Notes: a model not told the origin generated them from the sequence alone. Counted from the stretch's first letter, positions 1 to 10,198 are shown. The stretch: DNA of 64,000 bases from an uncultured Alphaproteobacteria bacterium (GCA_902591315.1 CACJAI010000003.1:1-64000), one strand, 5' to 3'. Numbers and translations are program-made.

Positions 1-1512
1 CTAAAACCAAGATATTTAACAGCATTGTCCGAATTAACAAATTTACCTTTAACTGAAATTTACGAAACAGCATCATTCTATGCTCACTTTGATATTTATA
101 AAGAGGATGATATCAGCCCACCTGAAACAACAATTAGAGTTTGTGATGGTATTACATGTGAGATGAACGGATGCAAAACTTTAGAAAAAAATTTAACTGA
201 CAATGTATCTTCTAATGTGAGAGTAGTTAGAGCGCCTTGTATGGGAAGGTGTCACCAAGCACCAGTGGTTGAAGTAGGAAAAAAACATTTTGTAAACGCA
301 GATGTAAGTGTAGTTCAAAAAGCCTTAGAGGAGCAAGATACAAAACCAGTTATACCAAATTACATTAGCTATGACGATTATGTAAAAAATGGTGGATATA
401 AAATTCTAAAAGATTGTATTGAGAATAAAAAAGACCCTATGAAGCTCATAGAAGAAATGGAGCAATCAGGTTTGAGAGGTCTTGGTGGTGCAGGATTTCC
501 AACCGGCAGAAAATGGAGATTTGTTAGAGCAGAAAATAAACCTAGATTAATGGCAATTAATGGTGATGAGGGTGAACCAGGAACATTTAAAGACCATCAT
601 TATCTTACAAGAGATCCTCATAGATTCCTTGAGGGAATGTTAATAGCTGCATGGGTAGTTGAGGCAACAGATGTATATATATACATGCGAGATGAGTACC
701 CTGACGTAATAAAGTTTTTAAAGAAAGAAATTAAAATTTTAGAACAAAAAAATTTAAATAGTAAAACTAGAATTCATTTTAGAAGAGGTGCTGGTGCTTA
801 CATTTGTGGTGAAGAGTCATCAATGTTAGAAAGTTTAGAGGGTAAAAGAGGCTTACCAAGACATAAACCTCCATTCCCATCTCAAGTGGGACTATTCGGT
901 AGACCAACACTAATTCACAATGTCGAAACAGTTTTTTGGGTAAGAGAGATTTTGGAAAAAGGTGCTGTCTGGTTCAGTAGTCATGGTCTCAATGGTAGAA
1001 AAGGTCTAAGAACGTTCTCCGTATCGGGAAGAGTAAAAAACCCAGGTGTAAAGCTCGCTCCAGCAGGGATCACAATAAAACAACTTATTGACGAATATTG
1101 TGGTGGCATACAAGAGGGACATACATTTAAAGCATACTTACCTGGAGGAGCCTCTGGAGGAATACTTCCTGCAAAATTAGATAATATTCCCCTTGATTTC
1201 GACACGCTACAAGAGCATGGATGTTTTATTGGTTCAGCTGCTGTAGTCGTTTTATCTGACAAAGATAACATGAAAGATATAGCCAAAAATTTAATGTTCT
1301 TTTTTCATGATGAAAGTTGTGGTCAATGTACTCCTTGCAGAAATGGAACTGAAAAAGCTCTCAAACTTATGAACCAATCTTCTTGGGATGTAGACCTTTT
1401 AAAAGAATTATCATCGGCAATGATGGACGCCTCTATATGTGGTTTAGGACAAGCTGCCCCAAATCCAATGCTTTCTGTAATTAAACACTTCCCAGAGGAG
1501 GTAACCAACTAA
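1..1512 (+). CDS. fdsB: NAD-dependent formate dehydrogenase beta subunit (NuoE-like plus NuoF-like), 5' partial
   Basis: ORF 25..1512 stays open to base 1 in the same frame (LKPRYLTALSELTNLPLTEIYETASFYAHFDI). NuoE-like 2Fe-2S region, NuoF GxGGAGFPTGRKW and GDEGEPGTFKD motifs, SCGQCTPCRNG 4Fe-4S motif; followed directly by fdsA. Confidence 0.88.
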   Translation, partial: LKPRYLTALSELTNLPLTEIYETASFYAHFDIYKEDDISPPETTIRVCDGITCEMNGCKTLEKNLTDNVSSNVRVVRAPCMGRCHQAPVVEVGKKHFVNADVSVVQKALEEQDTKPVIPNYISYDDYVKNGGYKILKDCIENKKDPMKLIEEMEQSGLRGLGGAGFPTGRKWRFVRAENKPRLMAINGDEGEPGTFKDHHYLTRDPHRFLEGMLIAAWVVEATDVYIYMRDEYPDVIKFLKKEIKILEQKNLNSKTRIHFRRGAGAYICGEESSMLESLEGKRGLPRHKPPFPSQVGLFGRPTLIHNVETVFWVREILEKGAVWFSSHGLNGRKGLRTFSVSGRVKNPGVKLAPAGITIKQLIDEYCGGIQEGHTFKAYLPGGASGGILPAKLDNIPLDFDTLQEHGCFIGSAAVVVLSDKDNMKDIAKNLMFFFHDESCGQCTPCRNGTEKALKLMNQSSWDVDLLKELSSAMMDASICGLGQAAPNPMLSVIKHFPEEVTN

Positions 1513-4274
1513 TGTCAGATAATATTAAATTTAAAATTGACGGTAACGAATATGTAGCCAACAAAGACGAGTCGATTTGGGATGTCGCAAAAAAAAATAA
1601 CATTGATATCCCTCATCTCTGTTACTCACCTGAGCCAGGTTACCGTGCAGATGGAAATTGTAGAGCTTGTATGGTTGAGATTAAAGGGGAGAGAACTCTT
1701 GCAGCGTCGTGTATTCGTAAACCTACTGAAGGCATGGAGGTTACAGTTAACTCCACTAGAGCAGAAAAATCACGTTCTATGGTTTTTGAACTTCTTGTGT
1801 CTGATCAACCAGAAAAAAATAATTCTCCTGACCCTGAGTCAAAGTTTTGGAATTGGTCTGAAAAATTAGGTGTTAGTGATAGTCGTTTCCCAAGTAAAGA
1901 TAAAATAGAGTTAGACAGATCTCATAAAGCGATGAGTGTTAATTTAGATGCATGTATAAATTGTAATTTATGTGTTAGAGCTTGCCGTGAAGTACAAGTA
2001 AACGACGTAATCGGAATGGCCTATAGAGGATCAACAGCGAAGGTAATATTTGATTTAGATGACCCAATGGGTAATAGCACTTGTGTTGCTTGTGGAGAAT
2101 GTGTCCAAGCTTGTCCAACAGGAGCATTAATGGAGTCCTCCTTAGTAGATAATGAGGGGAAAAGAGATTCCTACTCAGATAAAGTAGTAGAGAGTGTTTG
2201 TCCTTATTGTGGTGTAGGATGTCAAACTGAAGTACACGTAAAAGACGATAAAATATTGTACGTTGATGGTAAAAACGGACCTGCCAATGAAAATAGATTA
2301 TGTGTAAAGGGTAGATTTGGTTTTGATTATATCAATCATGATGGAAGGCTTACTAAACCTTTAGTTAGAAAACCTGGTGTTGAAAAAGATCCAAATCTTG
2401 AGATTAAAGATGCTGATATCTATGATTATTTTGAAGAGACTACTTGGGAAGACGCAATTGAAAGAGCTTCATCTGGTCTTTTAAATTTAAAAGAGGACCA
2501 TGGACCAAAAAGTTTAGCAGGTTTTGGTTCAGCTAAGTGTTCTAATGAGGAAGCTTACTTATTTCAAAAATTGGTAAGAGTTGGTTTTGGTTCAAATAAC
2601 GTTGATCATTGTACTAGATTATGTCACGCATCCTCTGTTGCAGCACTCATGGAATGTGTAAACTCTGGAGCTGTATCAGCTCCTTTTATGTCAGCATCTG
2701 ATGCTGACTGTGTCATTGTTATAGGTGCAAGGCCTACTGAAAACCATCCGGTTGCAGCAACATATCTAAAACGTGCAGCAAAAAGAGGATCCAAGTTAGT
2801 TGTTATGGATCCAAGAAAACAAGGCTTAACAAAACATGCCACATATAACTTGCAATTTAAAGCAGGCACTGATGTTGCAATGCTAAACGCGCTTTTATTT
2901 ACCATAGTTGAAGAAAAACTTTTTGATGAACAATATATTCAAGGACAAACAGAGGGCTTTGAAAAATTACAAGAAGAGATAAAAGATTTTTCACCTGAAA
3001 AAATGGAAGCTATTTGTGGCATCAAAGCTCAAGAGTTACGAGAAGTTGCCAGACTTTATGCTAAATCAGAGAGATCCATTATCTTTTGGGGAATGGGAGT
3101 ATCTCAACATGTGCATGGAACAGACAATGCTAGATGTCTAATTGCTTTGGCTTTAACCACAGGACAGATTGGAAGAGAAGGCACAGGTTTACACCCTCTG
3201 AGAGGACAAAATAATGTTCAAGGTGCATCTGATGCCGGATTAATTCCAATGGTCTTTCCTGATTACCAGTCAGTTGAAGATGGGAGTATCCATCAAAAAT
3301 ATGAAAATTTTTGGAAGACAGGTCTTGATGATAAAAAAGGTTTAACTGTCGTTGAAGTTATTAACAAAATTTTAGAAGATGAAATTAAAGGTATGTATAT
3401 TATGGGCGAAAACCCTGCAATGTCAGATCCTGATCAAAATCATGCTAGAGCAGCATTAGCTAAATTAGAACATTTAGTTGTTCAAGATATTTTCATGACT
3501 GAAACTGCCTGGCATGCAGATGTAATCTTACCTTCATCAGCCCATGCTGAAAAAACTGGAACTTATACAAATACTAACAGACAAGTTCAATTAGGTCGTC
3601 AAGCAGTTCCGCCTCCAGGTTCAGCGAGACAAGATTGGTGGATTACTCAAGCCATAGCCCAAGGTATGGGTTTAGATTGGAGTTATTTACATCCAAGAGA
3701 TATTTTTAATGAGATGGCACAAGTAATGCCTTCTCTAAAAAATATTACTTATGAAAGACTAGAAAACGAAAACTCTGTTACATACCCATGTGATGATCCA
3801 AACAAACCTGGTAATGAGATTATATTCAATGAAAATTTTCCTACCGCAAATGGAAGAGGAAAAATAGTACCTGCTAAATTAATACCACCAGCGGAACTAC
3901 CAGATGACGACTTTCCGATGATATTGACAACAGGAAGATTATTAGAACATTGGCACACTGGTTCTATGACAAGAAGAGCAAATGTTTTGGATCATATAGA
4001 ACCTGAAGCAATAGTCAGTATGAATAGGTGGGACATGAAAAGGATGACAATTAATCCTGGGGATCAAGTTTTAGTTAAAACAAAAAGAGGATCACTGGCT
4101 ATTAAGGTCAGAAGTGACAGAGAAATTCCTGAAGGTATGGTTTTTATGCCATTTTGTTTTGCAGAGGCTGCTGCAAACGTGCTCACAAACCCTCAGTTAG
4201 ATCCAATTGGTAAAATTCCTGAGTTTAAGTTTAGTGCAGCAAGTGTTGAAAAAATTCAACCTTCAGTCAACTAA
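1512..4274 (+). CDS. fdsA: Formate dehydrogenase alpha subunit (molybdopterin oxidoreductase, Cys type)
   Basis: N-terminal 2Fe-2S and 4Fe-4S ferredoxin motifs (CINCNLCVRACREV, CVACGECVQACPTGAL), Mo-bisMGD domain, NVDHCTRLCH Cys site; overlaps the fdsB stop by 1 bp. Confidence 0.92.
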   Translation: MSDNIKFKIDGNEYVANKDESIWDVAKKNNIDIPHLCYSPEPGYRADGNCRACMVEIKGERTLAASCIRKPTEGMEVTVNSTRAEKSRSMVFELLVSDQPEKNNSPDPESKFWNWSEKLGVSDSRFPSKDKIELDRSHKAMSVNLDACINCNLCVRACREVQVNDVIGMAYRGSTAKVIFDLDDPMGNSTCVACGECVQACPTGALMESSLVDNEGKRDSYSDKVVESVCPYCGVGCQTEVHVKDDKILYVDGKNGPANENRLCVKGRFGFDYINHDGRLTKPLVRKPGVEKDPNLEIKDADIYDYFEETTWEDAIERASSGLLNLKEDHGPKSLAGFGSAKCSNEEAYLFQKLVRVGFGSNNVDHCTRLCHASSVAALMECVNSGAVSAPFMSASDADCVIVIGARPTENHPVAATYLKRAAKRGSKLVVMDPRKQGLTKHATYNLQFKAGTDVAMLNALLFTIVEEKLFDEQYIQGQTEGFEKLQEEIKDFSPEKMEAICGIKAQELREVARLYAKSERSIIFWGMGVSQHVHGTDNARCLIALALTTGQIGREGTGLHPLRGQNNVQGASDAGLIPMVFPDYQSVEDGSIHQKYENFWKTGLDDKKGLTVVEVINKILEDEIKGMYIMGENPAMSDPDQNHARAALAKLEHLVVQDIFMTETAWHADVILPSSAHAEKTGTYTNTNRQVQLGRQAVPPPGSARQDWWITQAIAQGMGLDWSYLHPRDIFNEMAQVMPSLKNITYERLENENSVTYPCDDPNKPGNEIIFNENFPTANGRGKIVPAKLIPPAELPDDDFPMILTTGRLLEHWHTGSMTRRANVLDHIEPEAIVSMNRWDMKRMTINPGDQVLVKTKRGSLAIKVRSDREIPEGMVFMPFCFAEAAANVLTNPQLDPIGKIPEFKFSAASVEKIQPSVN

Positions 4275-4275
4275 T

Positions 4276-4803
4276 TTAAAAAATACTTATTATATCTTTG
4301 AACGGTATATCTTTTATATAAACAATTAAACCTATAAGAATTATTGTTAGAAAATTTATTGTCATAATAAAACGAAATAAATTAAAATTTGATCCATTAA
4401 AATCACCTTCATCTTCAAGAACTAGTAATGATTTGTTCTGTTGTATTGATGATTGATTATCTAATTTATGAAAAATACTTAAGTCCCCATCAAGTTTCTT
4501 AGACGTCGGCTCATGAACTTCTTTGATACTTGATTTATTGTTAAGGAATGTATCAATGGTATTAATTTTTTTTTCTAAAGACTCAATTTTTAATTTCAGT
4601 TCATCAAAATCAGATTTATTTTTCAAATTACTGACTCTTATTCTTGGTGATGAGTCATCAACATTTGGATTATAGTCTTTATTTTCTAATTGATTTTTTA
4701 TTTCAGCTAATGAGTCTAAAATTTTCTTTGACTTTTCTTCGTTAAAACTTGGATTATTATTTTTTGTGGTATCTCTACCAAATTGATCGATATCCGAAAC
4801 CAT
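4276..4803 (-). CDS. Hypothetical protein, coiled-coil-like with C-terminal transmembrane helix
   Basis: 175 aa ORF; charged Lys/Asn-rich body, hydrophobic segment FIMTINFLTIILIGLIVYI near the C-terminus. Confidence 0.6.
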   Translation of the reverse strand: MVSDIDQFGRDTTKNNNPSFNEEKSKKILDSLAEIKNQLENKDYNPNVDDSSPRIRVSNLKNKSDFDELKLKIESLEKKINTIDTFLNNKSSIKEVHEPTSKKLDGDLSIFHKLDNQSSIQQNKSLLVLEDEGDFNGSNFNLFRFIMTINFLTIILIGLIVYIKDIPFKDIISIF

Positions 4804-4877
4804 GGATTTTAAACTTAATGTAAGTATTGAAAATAATCAATTATATGTGTTTACGGGTTGTTTCTAACAAAAGAAAG

Positions 4878-4953
<76 letters not shown>

Positions 4954-4994
4954 ATTGTGTTATTATTTATATTAAAATCTAGAATAAACAATAT

Positions 4995-5717
4995 TTAAAA
5001 AGTACTTATTTTGTAATGATATGTGGCAATTGCTAGAGAATTTGCTGCATTATAACTATCAATACCATCTACATTTTCTTGAGGTATGCTTATTTTAAAG
5101 TCACTTTTTGTTAAAATATTTCTTCTAATCCCTTTTCCTTCACTTCCTACAATGATGACAGATTTTTTATCAAAATTAAATTCTCTGTTCACTTCCTGAC
5201 CACTCATATCTAGGGAATAAGTCCAATAGCCAGATTTTTTTAGAAATTCTATTGTTCTGTTAATATTTTTAGAAACATGATATTTCAACACTTCAACGGC
5301 TCCAGACGAGGTTAATGACGTTACATCGTTAATATCTGCCGAAGAATGCTCTGATAGTAATAGACCATCAGCTCCCATCAACAGAGCTGTTCGTATTATG
5401 TTTCCTAGGTTATTTTGGTCTGTAATCTGATCGGCTATAATAATTAGAGATTTTTTGGTGTTTATAATAATTTCCTCTAAATTAGAGGGTTTGTACTTTT
5501 CTCTTCTTATGACTATATCACAGATAAATCTATCATTTTTAATACCAAGTCTATTAAAATCGTTTTTCTTTAGTAACTTTGTCTTATTATTAAGTTTATT
5601 TTGCTCAATTAATTTTGCAAAAGCTGCCTGTTTCTCAAAATTAATGAAAATTTCAATAATTTTATCAGGATTGTGTAAAATACAACTTGTGCAAGAATTG
5701 GCCCCTGAAATAAGCAT
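4995..5717 (-). CDS. rlmB: 23S rRNA 2'-O-ribose methyltransferase, TrmH/SpoU family
   Basis: DQITDQNNLGNIIRTALLMGADGLLL, VIIVGSEGKGIRRN and SIPQENVDGIDSYNAANSLAIATY SPOUT motifs. Confidence 0.85.
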   Translation of the reverse strand: MLISGANSCTSCILHNPDKIIEIFINFEKQAAFAKLIEQNKLNNKTKLLKKNDFNRLGIKNDRFICDIVIRREKYKPSNLEEIIINTKKSLIIIADQITDQNNLGNIIRTALLMGADGLLLSEHSSADINDVTSLTSSGAVEVLKYHVSKNINRTIEFLKKSGYWTYSLDMSGQEVNREFNFDKKSVIIVGSEGKGIRRNILTKSDFKISIPQENVDGIDSYNAANSLAIATYHYKISTF

Positions 5718-5751
5718 TATTTTAAATAACAGTAAAAATTAAGGAAGTCTA

Positions 5752-5779
5752 TTGACTTTCAAAGACAATTATCTATTAA
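5752..5779 (+). promoter_or_regulatory. Putative promoter of the tRNA-Tyr/tRNA-Gly/tuf transcript
   Basis: TTGACT (5752-5757), 16-bp spacer, TATTAA (5774-5779), about 25 bp upstream of tRNA-Tyr. Confidence 0.4.
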
Positions 5780-5803
5780 TCAACACCTGATTTTATACAC
5801 TTT

Positions 5804-5889
5804 GGAGGGATGGCCGAGTGGTTAAAGGCGGCAGACTGTAAATCTGTTCACGCAAGTGTACGTAGGTTCGAATCCTACTCCCTCCACCA
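5804..5889 (+). tRNA. tRNA-Tyr (GTA)
   Basis: GGAGGGATGGCCGAGTGGTTAAAGGCGGCAGACTGTAAATCTG...GGTTCGAATCCTACTCCCTCCACCA; long variable arm, GTA anticodon, encoded CCA. Confidence 0.96.
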
Positions 5890-5994
5890 CTTTTTTTCAC
5901 TTTTCTTATTGAATTTTAAAGAAAAATTAGTAGTTTATCGGAACTCACAAGGATTTGATTTTGTGAATGTTTTGAAGTGGTTACCCGCTAAATC

Positions 5995-6068
5995 GCGGGT
6001 GTAGCTTAATGGTAAAGCTCCAGCCTTCCAAGCTGGCTACGAGGGTTCGATTCCCTTCACCCGCTCCA
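5995..6068 (+). tRNA. tRNA-Gly (TCC)
   Basis: GCGGGTGTAGCTTAATGGTAAAGCTCCAGCCTTCCAAGCTGGCTACGAGGGTTCGATTCCCTTCACCCGCTCCA. Confidence 0.96.
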
Positions 6069-6120
6069 AGTACATTGAAAAAATTAAGTAATAGATATTA
6101 AAAAGAGGTAACAACTTAAA

Positions 6121-7311
6121 ATGACTAAAGAAAAATTTGATAGATCGAAAGAACACGTCAACATCGGAACTATCGGTCACGTCGACCATGGTAAAACTAC
6201 ACTTACTGCTGCAATAACAAAAGTTTTGGCAGAAAAAGGTGGAGCAGAGTTTACGGCTTATGATGAAATTGACAAAGCACCTGAAGAAAAAGAGAGAGGT
6301 ATAACAATATCAACAGCACACGTCGAGTATTCAACTGATAAAAGACACTATGCTCACGTTGACTGTCCAGGTCACGCAGACTACGTAAAAAATATGATTA
6401 CAGGCGCTGCTCAGATGGATGGAGGTATTTTAGTTGTTAACGCAGCTGATGGTCCAATGCCTCAAACACGTGAACACATTCTTTTAGCTAGACAGGTTGG
6501 TGTACCAGCACTAGTTGTTTACCTAAATAAAGTTGATCAAGTAGATGATCAAGAATTATTAGAGCTTGTAGAAGTTGAAATAAGAGAACTACTATCAAAA
6601 TATGATTTTCCTGGTGATGATATTCCAATCGTCAAAGGATCAGCTCTTGCAGCTGTAGAAGACAGAGATGAAAATATTGGTAAAAATTCGATCATTGAAT
6701 TAATGTCAAAAATTGATGAGTACATCCCTGCTCCTACAAGAGAATTAGATAAACCTTTCTTGATGCCTGTTGAAGACGTATTTTCTATTTCTGGAAGAGG
6801 TACTGTTGTTACCGGAAGAGTTGAACAAGGTGTTATTAAACCAGGTGAAGAAATTGAAATTATTGGTTTAAAAGATACAACCAAAACAGTTTGTACAGGA
6901 GTTGAGATGTTCAGAAAATTATTAGACTCAGGTGAAGCTGGAGATAATATTGGTGCTCTTCTGCGTGGAACTAAAAAGGAAGAGGTTGAAAGAGGCCAAG
7001 TTTTAGCAGCTCCTGGTAGTATTAAACCTCACAAAAAATTTAAAGCTGAGATTTATGCTTTAAGCAAGGAAGAGGGAGGAAGACATACCCCTTTCTTTGC
7101 TAATTACAGACCACAGTTTTATTTTAGAACCACTGACGTTACTGGTTCAATTAAATTACCTGAAGGTACTGAAATGGTTATGCCTGGAGATAATATTACA
7201 CTTGAAGTCGAGTTACTTGCTCCTATCGCAATGAATAACAATTTACGTTTTGCTATTCGTGAAGGTGGTAGAACTGTTGGCTCAGGAGTTGTTTCAGAGA
7301 TTATCGAATAA
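6121..7311 (+). CDS. tuf: Elongation factor Tu
   Basis: 396 aa; [35 protein letters not shown] motifs. Confidence 0.99.
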   Translation: MTKEKFDRSKEHVNIGTIGHVDHGKTTLTAAITKVLAEKGGAEFTAYDEIDKAPEEKERGITISTAHVEYSTDKRHYAHVDCPGHADYVKNMITGAAQMDGGILVVNAADGPMPQTREHILLARQVGVPALVVYLNKVDQVDDQELLELVEVEIRELLSKYDFPGDDIPIVKGSALAAVEDRDENIGKNSIIELMSKIDEYIPAPTRELDKPFLMPVEDVFSISGRGTVVTGRVEQGVIKPGEEIEIIGLKDTTKTVCTGVEMFRKLLDSGEAGDNIGALLRGTKKEEVERGQVLAAPGSIKPHKKFKAEIYALSKEEGGRHTPFFANYRPQFYFRTTDVTGSIKLPEGTEMVMPGDNITLEVELLAPIAMNNNLRFAIREGGRTVGSGVVSEIIE

Positions 7312-7340
7312 AAATATTCTCTGCAGTAATACTAATATGA

Positions 7341-7416
7341 AGGAGTGTAGCTCAACTGGTAGAGCGCCGGTCTCCAAAACCGGAGGTTGCGGGTTCGATG
7401 CCTGCCACTCCTGCCA
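7341..7416 (+). tRNA. tRNA-Trp (CCA)
   Basis: AGGAGTGTAGCTCAACTGGTAGAGCGCCGGTCTCCAAAACCGGAGGTTGCGGGTTCGATGCCTGCCACTCCTGCCA. Confidence 0.96.
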
Positions 7417-7434
7417 AAAATACTAAATAAAATT

Positions 7435-7620
7435 ATGAAATTTAACCCTGCTAAATATTTAAGAGAAGTTCGACAGGAGGTATCTAAAGTTACCTGGCCC
7501 TCTAAGCGAGAAACTTTTACTTCAGCAGGTATTGTTTTGGTAGTAATTAGTATTGCTGCAATTATTTTAATGCTCTTTGATCAGTTTTTTTCCTTTATTG
7601 TGAGAATAGTTTTAGGATAA
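7435..7620 (+). CDS. secE: Preprotein translocase subunit SecE
   Basis: MKFNPAKYLREVRQEVSKVTWPSKRET; 61 aa. The tracked start at 7387 lies inside tRNA-Trp, so ATG 7435 is preferred. Confidence 0.94.
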   Translation: MKFNPAKYLREVRQEVSKVTWPSKRETFTSAGIVLVVISIAAIILMLFDQFFSFIVRIVLG

Positions 7621-7624
7621 TTCA

Positions 7625-8170
7625 ATGGTAGAAAATACAGAAATATCAAAATGGTACGTTGTACACTGTCACTCTGGTTTTGAGAAGAAAGTTGCAGACT
7701 CAATCTTAGACGAGGCAAAAAAAGCTAATTTAGAGGACTCAATTTCTGAGGTATCTGTTCCAACTCAAGCAGTAGTTGAAGTAAGAAGGGGTGTTAGAGT
7801 CAACTCAGAAAAAAAATTTTTTCCGGGGTATGTTTTAATAAAAATGATTATGAACGACGATACTTGGCATTTAGTCAGAGATATACCAAAAGTTTCTAAT
7901 TTTCTTGGAACTAAAGACAAACCAATTGCTATTTCGGAAAGAGAAGTGTCTAAATTACTACAAGATATTACAGAGGGCGTTGATAATCCTAAACCAAAGT
8001 TTGATTACGAAATTGGTGAGCAAATTAAAGTATCTGATGGTCCATTTGCTTCATTTAGTGGTATTATAGAAGAGGTTGACAGTTCAAGACAAAAGCTTAA
8101 AGTGTCCGTCTCAATTTTTGGGAGACCGACACCTTTAGAACTAGATTATTCACAAGTGGTTAAGGGCTAA
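7625..8170 (+). CDS. nusG: Transcription termination/antitermination protein NusG
   Basis: [27 protein letters not shown] motif; position after secE. Confidence 0.97.
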   Translation: MVENTEISKWYVVHCHSGFEKKVADSILDEAKKANLEDSISEVSVPTQAVVEVRRGVRVNSEKKFFPGYVLIKMIMNDDTWHLVRDIPKVSNFLGTKDKPIAISEREVSKLLQDITEGVDNPKPKFDYEIGEQIKVSDGPFASFSGIIEEVDSSRQKLKVSVSIFGRPTPLELDYSQVVKG

Positions 8171-8174
8171 TAAT

Positions 8175-8600
8175 ATGGCTAAAGAAGTTTTAGGATACAT
8201 AAAATTACAAATACCGGCTGGTTCAGCTAATCCTGCACCTCCTGTAGGCCCTGCTTTGGGTCAAAAGGGATTAAACATCCAAGATTTTTGTAAACAGTTT
8301 AACGACAAGACAAAAGATTTGGAAAAGGGTGCACCAATCCCAACTATAATTACAGCATACAAAGATAGATCATTTGACTTTGTAACAAAAAAACCACCCG
8401 TTACTTTCTATTTAAAAAAAGCAGCAAAAATAAAAAAAGGCTGTCAAACACCTGGTAGAGCAAAATTAGGCAAGGTTACTATGAAACAGGTAGAAGAGAT
8501 AGCAAAAGAAAAATTAGAAGATCTTAATGCCTATGATGTTGATCAAGCATCAAAAATAATACTTGGATCAGCAAGGTCAATGGGAATGGAAATTGTATAA
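8175..8600 (+). CDS. rplK: 50S ribosomal protein L11
   Basis: [26 protein letters not shown]. Confidence 0.98.
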   Translation: MAKEVLGYIKLQIPAGSANPAPPVGPALGQKGLNIQDFCKQFNDKTKDLEKGAPIPTIITAYKDRSFDFVTKKPPVTFYLKKAAKIKKGCQTPGRAKLGKVTMKQVEEIAKEKLEDLNAYDVDQASKIILGSARSMGMEIV

Positions 8601-9274
8601 TGAATTTAACTAAGAACAAAAAAAAACAGCTAGAAGGTATAGACTTTACAAAGTCATACAAAATATCTGATGCAGTTAAAATTATTAAAGAAAAGAAATT
8701 TGTTAAATTTGATGAGTCTTTAGAAGTATCGATCAATACAGGTATTGACTCTAAGCAGTCTGATCAAAATGTTAGAGGTAGTTTTATACCTCCCCATGGT
8801 TTAGGAAAAAAAGTTCAAATAGCAGTTTTTGCTCAAGGAAAATCTGCAGAAGAGGCTAAAGCAGCTGGCGCTAAACATGTTGGAGGAGATGATTTGGTTG
8901 CTGCTCTTGAAAAAAAGATTGATGTAGATGTAATTGTAGCTACTCCAGATATGATGTCCGTTGTAAGTAAAATTGCCAAAATTTTAGGCCCAAAAGGTCT
9001 AATGCCTAATCCTAAAACAGGCACTGTTACAAATGATATTAAAAGTACAATTGAAAATATTAATAAAGGATTAGTAGCATATAAAAATGATAAAGCAGGA
9101 ACTATACATGTAGCTTTGGGTAAAGTAAGTTTTGACGAAAGTAAATTAACTGAAAATGTGACTTCATTTATTGATGAAATAAAAAAAATAAAACCTTCAG
9201 GATTGAAAGGTAATTTTGTGAATTCTGTTTATCTATCGTCTTCTATGGGTTTTGGTTTAAGGGTTGAAATTTAA
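8600..9274 (+). CDS. rplA: 50S ribosomal protein L1
   Basis: VRGSFIPPHGLGKK, KILGPKGLMPNPKTGTVT. Confidence 0.98.
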   Translation: MNLTKNKKKQLEGIDFTKSYKISDAVKIIKEKKFVKFDESLEVSINTGIDSKQSDQNVRGSFIPPHGLGKKVQIAVFAQGKSAEEAKAAGAKHVGGDDLVAALEKKIDVDVIVATPDMMSVVSKIAKILGPKGLMPNPKTGTVTNDIKSTIENINKGLVAYKNDKAGTIHVALGKVSFDESKLTENVTSFIDEIKKIKPSGLKGNFVNSVYLSSSMGFGLRVEI

Positions 9275-9780
9275 TGAATAAAGCTGAAAAACAACAATAT
9301 ATTGAAAATCTTGATCAAATGTCAAAAGATTATTCTGCTTTATTTGTTGCATCATTTTCAGAGATGTCAGTAAAAGAAATGATTGAATTTCGAACTGAGA
9401 TTAGAAATAATGATGGGGTAACTAAAGTATCTAAGAATAATATTGTCAAAATATTTGTTAATAAAGATGAAGAAAAAAAAGGTCTAATTGACTTTTTATC
9501 TAATCAAAAATTACTAATTTTTACAAATAACCCAGTTGGGACTGCAAAGGTTTGTAAAAAATTTGAAAAAGATTCAAAAAAGCTATCCGCGGAGGCAGCT
9601 TTTTTTGATAACCAGTTATATTCAAAAGAGGATATAGCAAAGGTTGCAACTTTACCTTCTCTTGAAGAAATAAGAGGAAAAATAGTTGGATTGATTAATG
9701 CTCCTGCTTCAAAACTTGTAAGGCTATTACAGAGACCAGACCAGGATATTATTTCAATACTACAAAACAAAAAAGACTAA
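9274..9780 (+). CDS. rplJ: 50S ribosomal protein L10
   Basis: Position between rplA and rplL; L10-like N-terminus and PASKLVRLLQ region. Confidence 0.94.
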   Translation: MNKAEKQQYIENLDQMSKDYSALFVASFSEMSVKEMIEFRTEIRNNDGVTKVSKNNIVKIFVNKDEEKKGLIDFLSNQKLLIFTNNPVGTAKVCKKFEKDSKKLSAEAAFFDNQLYSKEDIAKVATLPSLEEIRGKIVGLINAPASKLVRLLQRPDQDIISILQNKKD

Positions 9781-9798
9781 TTAGGGAGAGACAAAAAA

Positions 9799-10173
9799 AT
9801 GGCAGATTTAAATAAAATTGTTGATGAGCTATCAACACTAACAGTAATGGAAGCAGCAGAACTTTCAAAACTTTTAGAAGAAAAATGGGGTGTAACCGCA
9901 GCTGCACCCGTAGCAGTAGCAGCAGGTGGAGCAGCTCCTGCAGCGGAGGCAGCAGAAGAAAAAGATGCTTTTGATGTTGTGCTTACAGCAGCTGGAGATC
10001 AAAAAATTAACGTGATTAAAGAAGTAAGAGCTATTACAGGTCTTGGTTTAAAAGAAGCTAAAGACATGGTTGAGGGTGCTCCGAAAACTTTAAAAGAAGG
10101 AGCTAAGAAAGAAGAGGCGGAAGCTATGAAAACACAGCTAGAAGCCGCCGGCGCAAAAGTAGAACTTAAATAA
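9799..10173 (+). CDS. rplL: 50S ribosomal protein L7/L12
   Basis: Ala-rich hinge; [35 protein letters not shown]-like AGGGAGA upstream. Confidence 0.98.
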   Translation: MADLNKIVDELSTLTVMEAAELSKLLEEKWGVTAAAPVAVAAGGAAPAAEAAEEKDAFDVVLTAAGDQKINVIKEVRAITGLGLKEAKDMVEGAPKTLKEGAKKEEAEAMKTQLEAAGAKVELK

Positions 10174-10198
10174 TTAATTATTATAGGTTCTATATAAT

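Noticed and set aside
981-1286. Antisense ORFs over fdsB (also 1323-1508) and fdsA (2624-2905, 3749-3958)
   Set aside because: They lie opposite strongly conserved coding sequence, lack recognisable motifs and look like shadow ORFs.
1582-1869. Plus-strand 95 aa ORF inside fdsA
   Set aside because: Alternative frame of a conserved 2Fe-2S domain; no support.
5810-6004. ORF MAEWLKAADCKSVHASVRRFESYS... (64 aa)
   Set aside because: It is a translation through tRNA-Tyr, a common spurious ORF.
7387-7434. N-terminal extension of secE in the ORF track
   Set aside because: It lies inside tRNA-Trp; the SecE homology starts at MKFNPAKYL (7435).
10193-10198. TATAAT directly before the rpoB ATG
   Set aside because: A start point 7 nt downstream would fall inside rpoB with no start codon there; rpoB is more likely read through from rplL. 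AT-rich chance match.
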